In this document: positions 29,182-38,780 of the stretch, piece after piece
How the letters are laid out: each line of letters begins with the position of its first letter
Numbering within the stretch: the stretch's first letter is position 1
NCBI GenBank assembly: GCA_928724745.1
Contig: CAKMXJ010000001.1
Span: forward strand, 496,001 to 560,000
Direction: 5' to 3'
Origin: Anthracocystis setariae
Taxonomy: Eukaryota; Basidiomycota; Ustilaginomycetes; Ustilaginales; Ustilaginaceae
DNA: 64,000 nucleotides
Notes under the pieces: model-generated
Database searches by the model: none
What the model was told of the DNA's origin: nothing
What the model saw: the letters and a program-made list of their open reading frames with translations, nothing else
Made by a program: the position numbers and the translations under genes

Positions 29182-29883
29182 CTTCTTGATCTATGTCTAT
29201 TGTTTAAATGTAGGATGGGTGTGGAGAAAAGAGAACAAGCAACAGTGACCAGTAAACTCTGACAGCTGGAACGTCACGCGAGGAGAGCCAGCGCCGAGCG
29301 AGAGCTTGGGGAACAGCTGCACTTTACACTGCATCGACAGCCACGGGGAAGCGAGCAGCATTAGCCCCGCGCCCGCACGCGCACACACACACACACACAC
29401 AGAAAGAGAGAGGGTGTTGCTTGCGAAGAATCGGCCAATTTCCGCTGGGCTTTTTCCTTGAGTCTAAATTCAGGAGACGCGCACAGGCCGATCCAGCTCG
29501 GCGCGAAGCTCAACACCAAACCACTAACTGCCTCGAGCTCGTCCTTGAATTAGAGTTCTCCGACAATGCACCCTGCAGACCACAATGGTGTCCGTATATA
29601 AAAGTGGACTACCCCTGTTGATCATCCAAAGATCACCATCTTGAAACTCAGCTTTTTGTCAGGTGTTGAGCCCATTCGGCTTCAATACACCTTCATGGCT
29701 CTCTTCCAACCACTTCATTGCGTTTCAAGCTACTCGAAGGATTTTGAAAAGTGGACAGATGACAACACAACGTCGAACCGATACTGCAAAGTTGAAGACG
29801 GGATGGATACCTCGGAAAACAAAGCCGAGGTTTGAACTACAGTACGCTAGCATAGAGCGATGCGGCTTGCACAACACGACTCT
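29182..29883. promoter_or_regulatory. GLTP promoter and uricase 3' flank, with a plus-strand TATA-like site
   Basis: 702 bases hold a (CA)n microsatellite at about 29380-29400 and a strong TATATAAAAG element on the plus strand at 29595-29604. About 90 bases further on an ATG opens a 46-codon frame (29695-29835), which is not convincing as a gene. On the minus strand this is the upstream region of GLTP. Confidence 0.45.
29380..29400. repeat. (CA)n microsatellite
   Basis: About ten CA units lie upstream of the GLTP gene, next to a GA-rich stretch. Confidence 0.85.
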
Positions 29884-30867
29884 CTACAGCTTGGCCTTTG
29901 GCGAACGCTCGATCTTGGCCTTGATGAGACCACTTGGGTGTGCAGTGGGAAGGAACACTTCGGCGTCCTTCTCGTCGAGGTTGCTGAGACCCTTGAAACC
30001 TAGGTCGATAGGGATGTAGTGCTTGTTGGGCAACGCGAACGAGACGTCCTGGACAGTTTGGTTGCCAGCATCACCAAGGATCGCTTCGCCCATGCGGTAC
30101 ATGGTGGCCTGCACACTTGCCGAGTCGTCGAGCGCAAAGACACGCAGAACATGCGCCTTGACCGAGTCTTGGATTGCGCAGAATTTTGGCAGAGACGAAG
30201 GGCTCTTGAGAACAGATGTGAGCCCGCCGTTGGGCAACGAGATGGAATAGGTGCATTCGACCTCGGTGGAGAAGATGCGATCGCGAACTTCCTTGAGTGT
30301 AGTGAAGCTGTCGCGGTGGAAGCCGTAGAATGCACTGCCACTGCTCTTGAGCACAAGAAGACCCTTGATACCGCCCTCGAGCGTTGTCACCTTGATCTCG
30401 CTGCCAGCGCGCTCACCCAGAGCTCGCACAGTGCGTTTCTCGTCACCGTCGCGGACGAAGCTGTGCTTGTGGGCACCGCCGTCCTTCTGATCAAGGACAA
30501 TGCGCGTCCACTTGTGCTGGATGAGATCCACCTCAGTCTTTTCGATGTGAGAGTAGGTCGTGAGAAAGTGATTCACCACGTTGAGCGCGTATCGCTCAGG
30601 GCACAGGACGTCTTCAGCAGGAAGCACCTTGGCGAGGTAGTTGAGTGTGTTCTTGACGGTGTCGGTGGCGACGACAGGAGAGTTATCCGCCTTGGTGTAC
30701 GAGGGAGTGAGGCTCTCACCGTGGAGCAGACATCGCACCGTGTATTCGGCGACACGGTGTGAAGAAGGGTCGTTGCTGTCGCGGACGATGCGGAAGATGC
30801 GCACAAGGTCCTTGCCGTACGAGGAGGATGCGAGACGCACATTTGAGGAAGACGCCTTGGACGACAT
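29884..30867 (-). CDS. Urate oxidase (uricase), peroxisomal
   Basis: This cofactor-free oxidase converts urate to 5-hydroxyisourate in purine catabolism. The 327-residue product has both T-fold domains. Motifs include SYGKDLVRIFRIVRD, the active-site Thr region VVATDTVKNTLNYLAK, HFLTTYSHIEKTEV, the signature LKSSGSAFYGFHRDSFTTL, and the C-terminal block KHYIPIDLGFKGLSN. It ends in AKL, a PTS1-type peroxisomal targeting tripeptide, as is usual for fungal uricases. The ATG at 30867 is the first in frame and the product is one exon. Length and motifs match the family fully. Confidence 0.95.
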   Translation of the reverse strand: MSSKASSSNVRLASSSYGKDLVRIFRIVRDSNDPSSHRVAEYTVRCLLHGESLTPSYTKADNSPVVATDTVKNTLNYLAKVLPAEDVLCPERYALNVVNHFLTTYSHIEKTEVDLIQHKWTRIVLDQKDGGAHKHSFVRDGDEKRTVRALGERAGSEIKVTTLEGGIKGLLVLKSSGSAFYGFHRDSFTTLKEVRDRIFSTEVECTYSISLPNGGLTSVLKSPSSLPKFCAIQDSVKAHVLRVFALDDSASVQATMYRMGEAILGDAGNQTVQDVSFALPNKHYIPIDLGFKGLSNLDEKDAEVFLPTAHPSGLIKAKIERSPKAKL

Positions 30868-32438
30868 TGTGATGGAAGAAGCTGCGGTTGAATGTGTTAT
30901 TTGCTGTCTTGAGAAGTATGTGTCCGGGGGAGCTTGAAGGTGGGATGAGGTTGATGTTGAAAAACACCAGGCGAAGCGACGAGCGACGACGAAGATTTGA
31001 CGAAGGCGAGCTAAGGGCTGGAGAATCTGCCTGAATAGGGATGGACCGAGGAGTGGGGAAAGGAGAAGACGTTGGGTTCAGGTTGCTGTTATGGGCGACT
31101 ATATGTAGACATGGCCAGAGATCCGGGCGAGCGAGGATTCAGACAAGATTGATGCGGACCGGCTATGCCAATCCTCAGCGAAACGGTGGAAGGCTGAAAT
31201 GTGCAAGCGATAAGGGAACGCATTTAATATTTCGGCGCAGGGCTACAGTGCCAAAACTATCCGTGCATGTTGCCAAATCGCCAATCTTACTGCCATTTGC
31301 GTTATCCTTTTTCTCTCTCTTTTCCTCTCCACCGTGCAGCCCCACAGTGGGGAAGGACCCTCTTGCCAATGCCTTGAATCAGACTTTGACGCACATTAGC
31401 AACGGATCACGCCGTTTGCAGATCTAGTCGTGGTACGCAAGTCTTGCCAATGTGCCTTACAAGCTTGAGTCAAAGTCAAAGTTTGCAGAGAATATGCCGC
31501 GGATCGCCGCGGGACTTGGTTAGCAAGCAGACAAGCATGGAGATGGCCGAAACCTTTCAAGAAGCCTTACTTTGTCGGATGGCAAAGCACCACGTAGCAA
31601 GATCATCTGTGAAGATGGCAGAACTGTTCAACAGACCCTGCCAACTTATTCTTGACAGCTGGACGAGATCGCCTGATCTTGCAGCAACTGTCAAGACGGA
31701 AGCTTGCGCTTCTATCTCGCAAGCTGTTGAGCGAGTCTAGGTGACACAGATATCCCACCACCCTGACTTGCCTGATGTCTACTGTATGAGCATGGAGCTC
31801 GATAGCGTACTTCATGATGTACACCGTAAGCCCAAACCGCATATCGAGCGCTGACATGACCAAGCGATGCCTTGAGCAGCCTGCTTCGGACAACGCCGAA
31901 AGCTCAAAAATAATAAATTATATTCAAGTCTCTTTCGAGTCTCGCTGCCAACTCGAACCGTGGATGCTCGGCCATTCCGAACAAGCGAATCACGATCTCG
32001 GCCATCTCCGAACTCGTTTTCTCACAGTGCGTGTCGATCTGACAAGACCCTGAAAATCTCCAGGAACATCTGAAACCGAAATGCCAAATCGCTGAATCGG
32101 GAGATCATCATCGTCTTGCGATGTGTTTGTGCTCTCAACACGTTACACAACAGAGACCGTACGCGCGTGAAGGTGAAGGGTCGTGTCACAGAATCCACTT
32201 TTTGACCGTCCGAGGGCTGCAGCAACAGTGCGAATCCAACACACCATCGGCACACACGACGATATCGACGCCGAAGCATAACCACCCGATCAAGACTACT
32301 ATCGCAGTCGAGCGCAACATGTCTACAACCGCATCGTAACATCATCATGGACTCGTCAACCACAACCGCAAATACAGGAATCCTTTCATCGCACGCAACG
32401 CTCTTTGAACACCGAACCTAAGCACACTTGACCCTTAC
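30868..32438. promoter_or_regulatory. Long divergent intergenic region between uricase and large disordered-protein gene
   Basis: 1.57 kb. Only short overlapping ORFs of random character are present, with AT-rich patches near 31224 and 31909-31925. It is read as the upstream region of both flanking genes; no RNA gene or clear regulatory site is recognised. Confidence 0.45.
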
Positions 32439-35400
32439 ATGTCTTCTCCAACACGATCCCTTGCACGGGATGAAGCTCCAATCCAATCTCCCTTTCGGAC
32501 CTCCTCTGTCTCCGCAGCAAAGTCGCCTGCCCACAGTCCCTTCCTCGTTCGCCGTCATCGCCCCTCACCTTCCCACTTCGCCCACTCAATACCTCGACCA
32601 GCGGCAGCTGTTGATGCGATCTCGACCTCGAGCAGCACCCTCGTCAACGCCGACAATCTTTCCGATTACCGACCTTGGGAGGTCCGCACCGAATCGAGCA
32701 CCTCCTCACTTGCGTCGGCGACCGTGAGTGGGGCTGCCAGAGCATTGTCAAGCTTGCCAGGGCTGGAAGAGCCGGAGACGTTGCCGAGCATACGCAAAAC
32801 CCCCCTTGCCCAACGCCGAATCCGATTGGACCCGACAGCGAGTGCGCACAAGAGGAAAGAGCGACACGTGTGTCCCGTCGACTGTCGCTGCTCAGACCCA
32901 GAGGTAGACTTGGAATCGTGTAGGAGGGTTGTTGGCAGCTCAAGTTCGGGCTCAGCATCAGAAGCAGGCTCGTTGTCTGTCGGAGTCCATGCGATGGCAC
33001 CTCGAACCGCCACTCCTCAGCCCAGCATGGACGACTCTCGGCATTCATCCGAACCAAGATCGCAGGCTCGTGACTTCGATAGAGACCCCATCTTGGTGCC
33101 TCGCTCCACACGCCGCAATACCCCTCGTTCGTCAAATGGTTCGTACCAACGCTCCTACGATCAGCTCCAACGCGGACTCGATACGCTGGATCAAAACGAT
33201 AGCGATGCCGAGTCTGATGCCGAGCAACTGCTTGCTGCTCAGCGACGCGCCGAATCCATGGCAAGATGGACTGCACGTCGTACATCACTCGAGTCTCGCT
33301 CACAACGGTCACCGCCCACCGCGACCGAGTCAATATCAGCTCCGAACAGCCAATCCATCGGCTCGCCAAAACGCTCGGAGCTGTCGCTCACACGGCGAAC
33401 ACCACGAGACCGAGCACAAGATGAGCCGGTCAATACAAGTTCCTCGTCGCCGCTCAAAGCAACTCCAGGACGGAAGAGCATAGCTGCCGTCTTCGAGTCC
33501 ATGCAAAAAGAACGCGAATTGAGGGCCGCTGAGGAGCACAAACAGTGGCAGGAGAAGGAGGCTAGGAGAGAGAGAGAACGTGCCGCCCGTGCATTCGGCA
33601 TTCCCAACCGCAGACGCACTTCGGCTTCGAGCGGTCAATTCGACAGTCCCACGCCTTCATCCTCAATCGTCGACACACCAATCAATCAGCAGACCACACC
33701 CAAGACCTCGTCAGTGGCCAGCTTCGCCGCCTCTCCAGGGTCTCCAAAGATCGACGAATCCGCACCGTTGGATGCACAATCAAGACATTTGGGTGAGGAA
33801 GCGGCGGAGCGCATCCCAGAAACGCTCGTTGAAGAGCCCGAAGCCGACGCCATCGAGGAGGCGCAAGAGGATCAGGTTCAAGTGCTGGAAAAAGTCGATT
33901 CGCCACAACCACCTTCGCCCTTCGCCTTTAGCTCCCAACCGATGGCGGTTGACCTTTCGCCCGTCCACACCATGTCGAGTTTTAGCAGCCCCGCTTCGTC
34001 CCCGAGGAGGAACGCGCATCGTCGACAGAACACCAATACCGTTTCCGTGGCGACGAGGCTGCCGCCGGCTTCGCTCGGAGCAGCTCGCGACAGGTTGAAT
34101 CGTGTTCTCGGAGAGGATCCAAATACGCCAGAGAGGGTCAAGAGCGAGCAAGGAGGGCGAGGGCAAGGAGAAGGAGAAGGGAATAAGGGGTATCCTCAAA
34201 CGCCGGTGGCGGGGATTCTATCGTCAGCGAAGAAAGGGGGCGTTCTGGCAAAGAGGGTCAATCACAGTGTCAGATTCAGTCCCAAGCCAGATTACAGATC
34301 TGATTCAGGATCTTGGGACGAAAGTGGTACGCAGCAGAATGTGACAAATGCGGATGCGGACGAGTCAAGGGATGCAGCTGTGGAGCGATTGTTGTTGCCT
34401 GCGAAGGAGATCACCATTCCGGAAGTGTTGGCTTCGGCTTCGACGCCGTTGATCAGTACACCTTCGCCGAAGAAGCACAAGGTTGAATCCCAGATCAAGG
34501 AAGAGAGGTCAAGTCAACCGCATATACTCGTTCCACCACTTGCGCCGCATCTTGTCCATCCAAGCTCCAACGATGCTGAGGTGGCGTCGTTGTCGGCGTC
34601 CGTCCGCTTCCCTGGCGCCTACACGGGGACACCCATCAAAGCAGCCGAACCGAGCCAAACCAGCTACTCTCGTCACGTCATCAAGCCTTCACCGCGAAAA
34701 CGGCTGCCATTACCCTCTCCGTACCCGCATTCGTCGTTGTCGACTCCAGCCACATTTGGGTTGTTCCCAGTGCCCAGTAATCCCGAGATTCCCCGCTCGT
34801 CAACTCCACCGCCGAGTAAGGGCTTTATTCCACCTGAGGACCCGAGAAACTCACCACGGAGTCCGAGACCGGCCAACTTGGGTAGCGATAAGTTCGGTCT
34901 GTTCCAAGCAACCGACTCGAAGTCAGACGACGACGAGGAGGAGGAGGAGGAGGAGGAACGAGATTCAGGTGGCGAGTTGGCGAGGGAGAACATGCTTGTC
35001 AATGAAAGACGCACGAGTGGCGACGACTCGGTTAACAGTACGATTGGGAAACTTCTCAAGAATATAGAGGTGTCACACTCGTCGCGGATGCAGAGGGCTG
35101 CTTTTGCGGACAAGTTGGATCAGGTCAGTGCTAAGGTGAGGGATGTGGGTGGGGGTGGGTTTGATTGGCCACGGGCTAAGGTGGTAGAGGGGTGGAGGGA
35201 GAGGGAGCGCGAGGTAGTGGAGGAGGTGGAGGAGGATAGGGTTAAGATCGACGAGTTGCGGGCTGAAGTTTTGCATGCGCTTGCAGTGCTTGCTGAACGA
35301 ATTGGTCAATTGCCAACGGCTGGTAGTACTCTGGGGGATATCTCTTCGGTATCTACCTCGCCTTTGATTGCGGGAATCAATTCGAGCTCGAGCAGGAGCT

Positions 35401-35810
35401 TACCCAAATGGGCAATAGTCCTACTGGTAATCGCACAATGCACACTGATGGCCTACTTTATGGCACTCGCCGAAAGAAAGGCACAACATCTTCGCATGTA
35501 CTCGACCCCACTCGATCACCGTCTACTCTACCACACGCCATCACCGGAAATCCATTGGAACGCAATAGCCCAAGACCCCCTCTTCCCCTTCCCCATCCCT
35601 CTCCTCTCCCACCTCTCCCTCTCCTACCCTCCCCTCCCAACCCCCCTCCACCTCTCCACCTCCTCCTCCTACATCTCCCTCAACGGCCTCCCCACCTTCA
35701 CCCTCCAACTCTTCCTCTACATCCTCAACCACCTCCTCTACTACCTCCTCCTCCTCCTCCTAGCTCCCCTCCAACTCGCTTCCATCCTCCTCAACCCTGC
35801 CCAATTCTAA
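32439..35810 (+). CDS. Large disordered protein with C-terminal membrane anchor, function unknown
   Basis: I do not recognise a family for this 1123-residue protein. About the first 900 residues are Ser/Pro/Thr-rich and probably disordered, with SP and TP sites suggesting phospho-regulation, and a Cys cluster (HVCPVDCRCSDPEVDLESC) near residue 145. A basic block GILSSAKKGGVLAKRVNHSV followed by RFSPKP near residues 590-620 resembles docking motifs of phosphoproteins. An acidic poly-Glu run and predicted coiled coil (about 830-955) precede a membrane span (KWAIVLLVIAQCTLMAYFMA, about 988-1007). The last 40 residues are again very hydrophobic (LLYYLLLLLLAPLQL). The layout suggests a membrane- or nuclear-envelope-anchored scaffold, which is inference only. 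The C-terminal 75 codons are encoded by an almost purine-free tract. Confidence 0.78.
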   Translation: MSSPTRSLARDEAPIQSPFRTSSVSAAKSPAHSPFLVRRHRPSPSHFAHSIPRPAAAVDAISTSSSTLVNADNLSDYRPWEVRTESSTSSLASATVSGAARALSSLPGLEEPETLPSIRKTPLAQRRIRLDPTASAHKRKERHVCPVDCRCSDPEVDLESCRRVVGSSSSGSASEAGSLSVGVHAMAPRTATPQPSMDDSRHSSEPRSQARDFDRDPILVPRSTRRNTPRSSNGSYQRSYDQLQRGLDTLDQNDSDAESDAEQLLAAQRRAESMARWTARRTSLESRSQRSPPTATESISAPNSQSIGSPKRSELSLTRRTPRDRAQDEPVNTSSSSPLKATPGRKSIAAVFESMQKERELRAAEEHKQWQEKEARRERERAARAFGIPNRRRTSASSGQFDSPTPSSSIVDTPINQQTTPKTSSVASFAASPGSPKIDESAPLDAQSRHLGEEAAERIPETLVEEPEADAIEEAQEDQVQVLEKVDSPQPPSPFAFSSQPMAVDLSPVHTMSSFSSPASSPRRNAHRRQNTNTVSVATRLPPASLGAARDRLNRVLGEDPNTPERVKSEQGGRGQGEGEGNKGYPQTPVAGILSSAKKGGVLAKRVNHSVRFSPKPDYRSDSGSWDESGTQQNVTNADADESRDAAVERLLLPAKEITIPEVLASASTPLISTPSPKKHKVESQIKEERSSQPHILVPPLAPHLVHPSSNDAEVASLSASVRFPGAYTGTPIKAAEPSQTSYSRHVIKPSPRKRLPLPSPYPHSSLSTPATFGLFPVPSNPEIPRSSTPPPSKGFIPPEDPRNSPRSPRPANLGSDKFGLFQATDSKSDDDEEEEEEEERDSGGELARENMLVNERRTSGDDSVNSTIGKLLKNIEVSHSSRMQRAAFADKLDQVSAKVRDVGGGGFDWPRAKVVEGWREREREVVEEVEEDRVKIDELRAEVLHALAVLAERIGQLPTAGSTLGDISSVSTSPLIAGINSSSSRSLPKWAIVLLVIAQCTLMAYFMALAERKAQHLRMYSTPLDHRLLYHTPSPEIHWNAIAQDPLFPFPIPLLSHLSLSYPPLPTPLHLSTSSSYISLNGLPTFTLQLFLYILNHLLYYLLLLLLAPLQLASILLNPAQF
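35575..35800. repeat. Homopyrimidine-biased tract (CT/CTC-rich) at the 3' end of the disordered-protein gene
   Basis: Over more than 200 bases the plus strand is nearly all C and T with occasional A and very few G. It encodes the terminal hydrophobic region of the upstream gene and continues into CTCC repeats; a C-run follows at about 35820-35830. Confidence 0.75.
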
Positions 35811-36257
35811 TTATACCCCCTCCCCCCCCCCACTACACCATTAGCCCTTGTACTACTACTCCCACATTTCAAACCAACATATTGCACCATCACCACCTGC
35901 CGCTAACCTTCCAAGGTCCCCCACAGCACAGAAGAGTTTCTTCAATATGAATGCATGCACTGCCAAGAGATTGGAAATGTTTTTTGAAATTTGAAATATG
36001 CTATTTGGTTGAGATGCGGTGACTTTGTGTGTCTTTTGATGAGTTGGGGTGTGGTTGAGCAACAGTGACAATCATGATGATTGGGTTTTTGAGTAAAAGT
36101 ACAGAAATGCTAGAGAGTCGGGCAAACGATTAGGGTGCGTCAAAAACATGCTGTGAATCCTTACGAGAGTAGTGAGTTGAGTGGGGGACCGTCATAAATT
36201 TTCCTAGAGCTCGAAACAAGCTGATCTTCTGAGTTTTGGTTGTTTTGCTGTGCGCTC
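35811..36257. other. Intergenic region between convergent genes
   Basis: 447 bases with a C-run near the upstream stop codon and otherwise AT-leaning 3' flank. No gene is seen. Confidence 0.55.
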
Positions 36258-38366
36258 TTAAGCACGCAGAGAAGCGCTTCCACGACGACCACTGGCAGAC
36301 GAGGAATTGAAGCTGCCACCGGACGAGACCGATCGAGACTCTTCACGCTCGTCATCGCCATCGAGTTCGAGTTCAACATCGTCAAAGCCCGGATCGGTGA
36401 ACTCGACCATGTTTCGGCCACGAGAGCGAGGCGAGATGGGCTTTTTCTTGGGCTCAAACTCGCCGCGATCCGAGGCAACATGGCCGTAGCCACCCCAAGT
36501 AAGCTCGCAGTCCTTATGCACCCAGTGCTGACGCGATCGCGACGTAGAACCACGCTCTTGCGACCCGCGACCGCGACGAGTGCTGCGTCCACGAGCGCGA
36601 CCGCGAGCGTCTACCAGAGCCTCTTCAACAGCAACCTCCTTTTCCGAGATCAAGGCGAGAGGGGAAGGACGCTGTGCCACCACGGATCGGAAGTCCTCCT
36701 CGGGATTGTAAGCTTCCTCCTTGCTCGCGCCTCGACCTTCGGCAGCCATGGCCGAGATAGAGATAGGTTGGGAGCGAGGCGAGATGGGTGCGGGCGAACC
36801 TTGGCGGGTCTCGACCAAGCTAGAATCGCGCCTAGCTGCTGCGCGAGGTGGGCTAGGGCTGCGACGGTGCGAGCTCCTGCCACGAGCCTTGGATCGACCA
36901 CGAGGAGGCGTAGCACGTACATCCTGCTGGCTATCTTCGATGACGGTAGGGCGAGCGATCCTGTTGCGGTCAGCGCGGCGGCCCTGACGTTCGTCACGCT
37001 CGGCTTCGGCGCCATCGATCGACCTGCGCGACTCCATGTGAGTGAAGAAGAGCCCAGCAGCAGCACTGTGCGAGTGCTTGTGGTGCTGCTTCATACTACG
37101 GTAGCGCTCATCGGACTCGAGGCGTGGGGATGTGGAGACTCCTCGTGATGTGCTCGACTTGAGACTACTGCCGTAGACATTGTGCTCTCCAGACATGTTC
37201 GAGATGGTCCGGCATCGATCACAGCCAAGCTCAGTGCTGCGAGGACTGAAGGCTCGCAAGCTCAGAGGGCTGCCACCGCGCAGGGTCTTTCCCGCGGAAG
37301 AAGCGACTGAGTGAACAGGCGGTGGGGATCGAGTGTCACTCTGCTCGCTGCGTGCTCGACGTGCTACAAAGCTACCGCCAGTGGTGGTGTTGGTTGACGA
37401 AACAACCGAGGGAAACGCCTGTGAGAGGAGCTCCTGGGCAGCTCGGCCGGTCAACGTAGCTTGAGCGTCATGAGAGTGCGAGCGGGAATCCGAGGCGACC
37501 ATGGACGAAGAAGCTGCTGACCGGTGGTCGTGGCCGGTAGCTGTGACCATGGTGGTGGCTGTGATGGCAGGAGAGGTGTACCAGCTTCCATGCGAGTTTG
37601 TGTTGCTGGGGCGACGAGCATACCACAAGGGAGACTTGGGCGTGCGACCGTCAGCGTTGATAGGACGAGGCGCTGCCTGCGATGTGGATGGCGAAGCCGA
37701 AGCCTTGGAGCTTCTGCGAAGCATGACGGCGCTGGCAGTGCTGACGGAGGGGGGAAGCTGGAAATCGTGGGCATCGAGGTCGCTGGACTCGTCTTCGGTG
37801 GGCCCATATGCAGGCGATGGTGTTGAGGGATCGGTGCTGGCAAAGGCGCTGTGGCTGGCGTTGGATTCCGAGATAGAGGAAAAGGTGGACTGCGAGCTAC
37901 TTCGCTTCTTGGTTGGCTGTGCGCCATGTGCGACAACATCGTTGGATGCCAGCGAGGCGCTGAGGCGGCCGCGAGAGACTGGTAGCGAGCTCTGGTAGGC
38001 GGCCAACGCAGGGGAGGTGAGGTGTGTGGCGCGGAGAGGTGCTGACATTTGGGCGAGGAGGCTGGGGGAAGGAGGGCAAGGGTAACGGAACTTGGAGTTG
38101 TCATCTAGACGAGCGAACTCGTCGCTCTTCGGGAGGGGCGAGGCAAGGCTCTCGATCAGGGAAGCGTCTGCCATCTCCTTGGCGTCTGCGAGCTTGCAGG
38201 CCTCCGAGCAGAAGAGCTTTCCGTGTTGTGTCGAAGCGCCGCAGTTGGTGCAAACATCGTCTCCAAGCCACGAAGAAAGCTCGTCGGCTGGGGTGGTGCG
38301 AATCTCTGAGATGTCGCTCTCCTTGCGGCCAAAGCGAGCTAGCGAACGGCGATAGATACCAGCCAT
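36258..38366 (-). CDS. Ecl1-family zinc-binding protein (lifespan-extension factor type)
   Basis: A 702-residue protein whose N terminus carries the four-cysteine Ecl1-type motif CTNCGASTQHGKLFCSEACK at about residues 39-58 (CxxC...CxxxC). Fission yeast Ecl1 proteins are small nuclear factors that extend chronological lifespan and respond to sulfur or metal stress; larger basidiomycete members have long disordered tails. Here the rest is Ser/Arg/Pro-rich, with RGRSTRRGRGS-type basic repeats and many potential phosphorylation sites. The ATG at 38366 (MAGIYRRSLARFGRKESD) is the first in frame. The upstream flank is unusually long (7.6 kb to the next gene), which could mean complex regulation. 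Family assignment rests on the cysteine motif only. Confidence 0.82.
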   Translation of the reverse strand: MAGIYRRSLARFGRKESDISEIRTTPADELSSWLGDDVCTNCGASTQHGKLFCSEACKLADAKEMADASLIESLASPLPKSDEFARLDDNSKFRYPCPPSPSLLAQMSAPLRATHLTSPALAAYQSSLPVSRGRLSASLASNDVVAHGAQPTKKRSSSQSTFSSISESNASHSAFASTDPSTPSPAYGPTEDESSDLDAHDFQLPPSVSTASAVMLRRSSKASASPSTSQAAPRPINADGRTPKSPLWYARRPSNTNSHGSWYTSPAITATTMVTATGHDHRSAASSSMVASDSRSHSHDAQATLTGRAAQELLSQAFPSVVSSTNTTTGGSFVARRARSEQSDTRSPPPVHSVASSAGKTLRGGSPLSLRAFSPRSTELGCDRCRTISNMSGEHNVYGSSLKSSTSRGVSTSPRLESDERYRSMKQHHKHSHSAAAGLFFTHMESRRSIDGAEAERDERQGRRADRNRIARPTVIEDSQQDVRATPPRGRSKARGRSSHRRSPSPPRAAARRDSSLVETRQGSPAPISPRSQPISISAMAAEGRGASKEEAYNPEEDFRSVVAQRPSPLALISEKEVAVEEALVDARGRARGRSTRRGRGSQERGSTSRSRQHWVHKDCELTWGGYGHVASDRGEFEPKKKPISPRSRGRNMVEFTDPGFDDVELELDGDDEREESRSVSSGGSFNSSSASGRRGSASLRA

Positions 38367-38756
38367 TGTGGTTCAAGTGCTGTCAAGGCCCGTCAGTACG
38401 GGTCCTAGGATGGTAAGATGGATTACTGATGTTGTGTAGTAGTAGGTTGGGGACCTGCGATGAGTAGAGGTCTAGCAGCCAAATGACGCAGATGGTGTTG
38501 CTTGGGTAGGAGGTAGCAGTGTAGGGTGGGTGCTGGGGTCAAGGTGAGGCTGGCTAGATAGCGGAGGGCCAAGGCGTCGTTTTCAGAGTATCAGGGGGAA
38601 GAAAGAGGTCGATCCGAGACTGTTTGACGGTTGCTTTTATCTGGACTGAGAAAGAAGCCAAGCGCCGGAGGAAGATTCAGATGATTTCTGATCGAAGGTG
38701 TGACTGTTGTGAGCCGTTGATATGCGGACGGCTGAAAGGGGTGTGGCGTGGAGTGG

Positions 38757-38780
38757 CGTTGTGATGTGATGTGATGTGAA
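38757..38780. repeat. (GTGAT)n pentanucleotide repeat
   Basis: About four imperfect GTGAT units lie upstream of the Ecl1-type gene. Confidence 0.65.
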
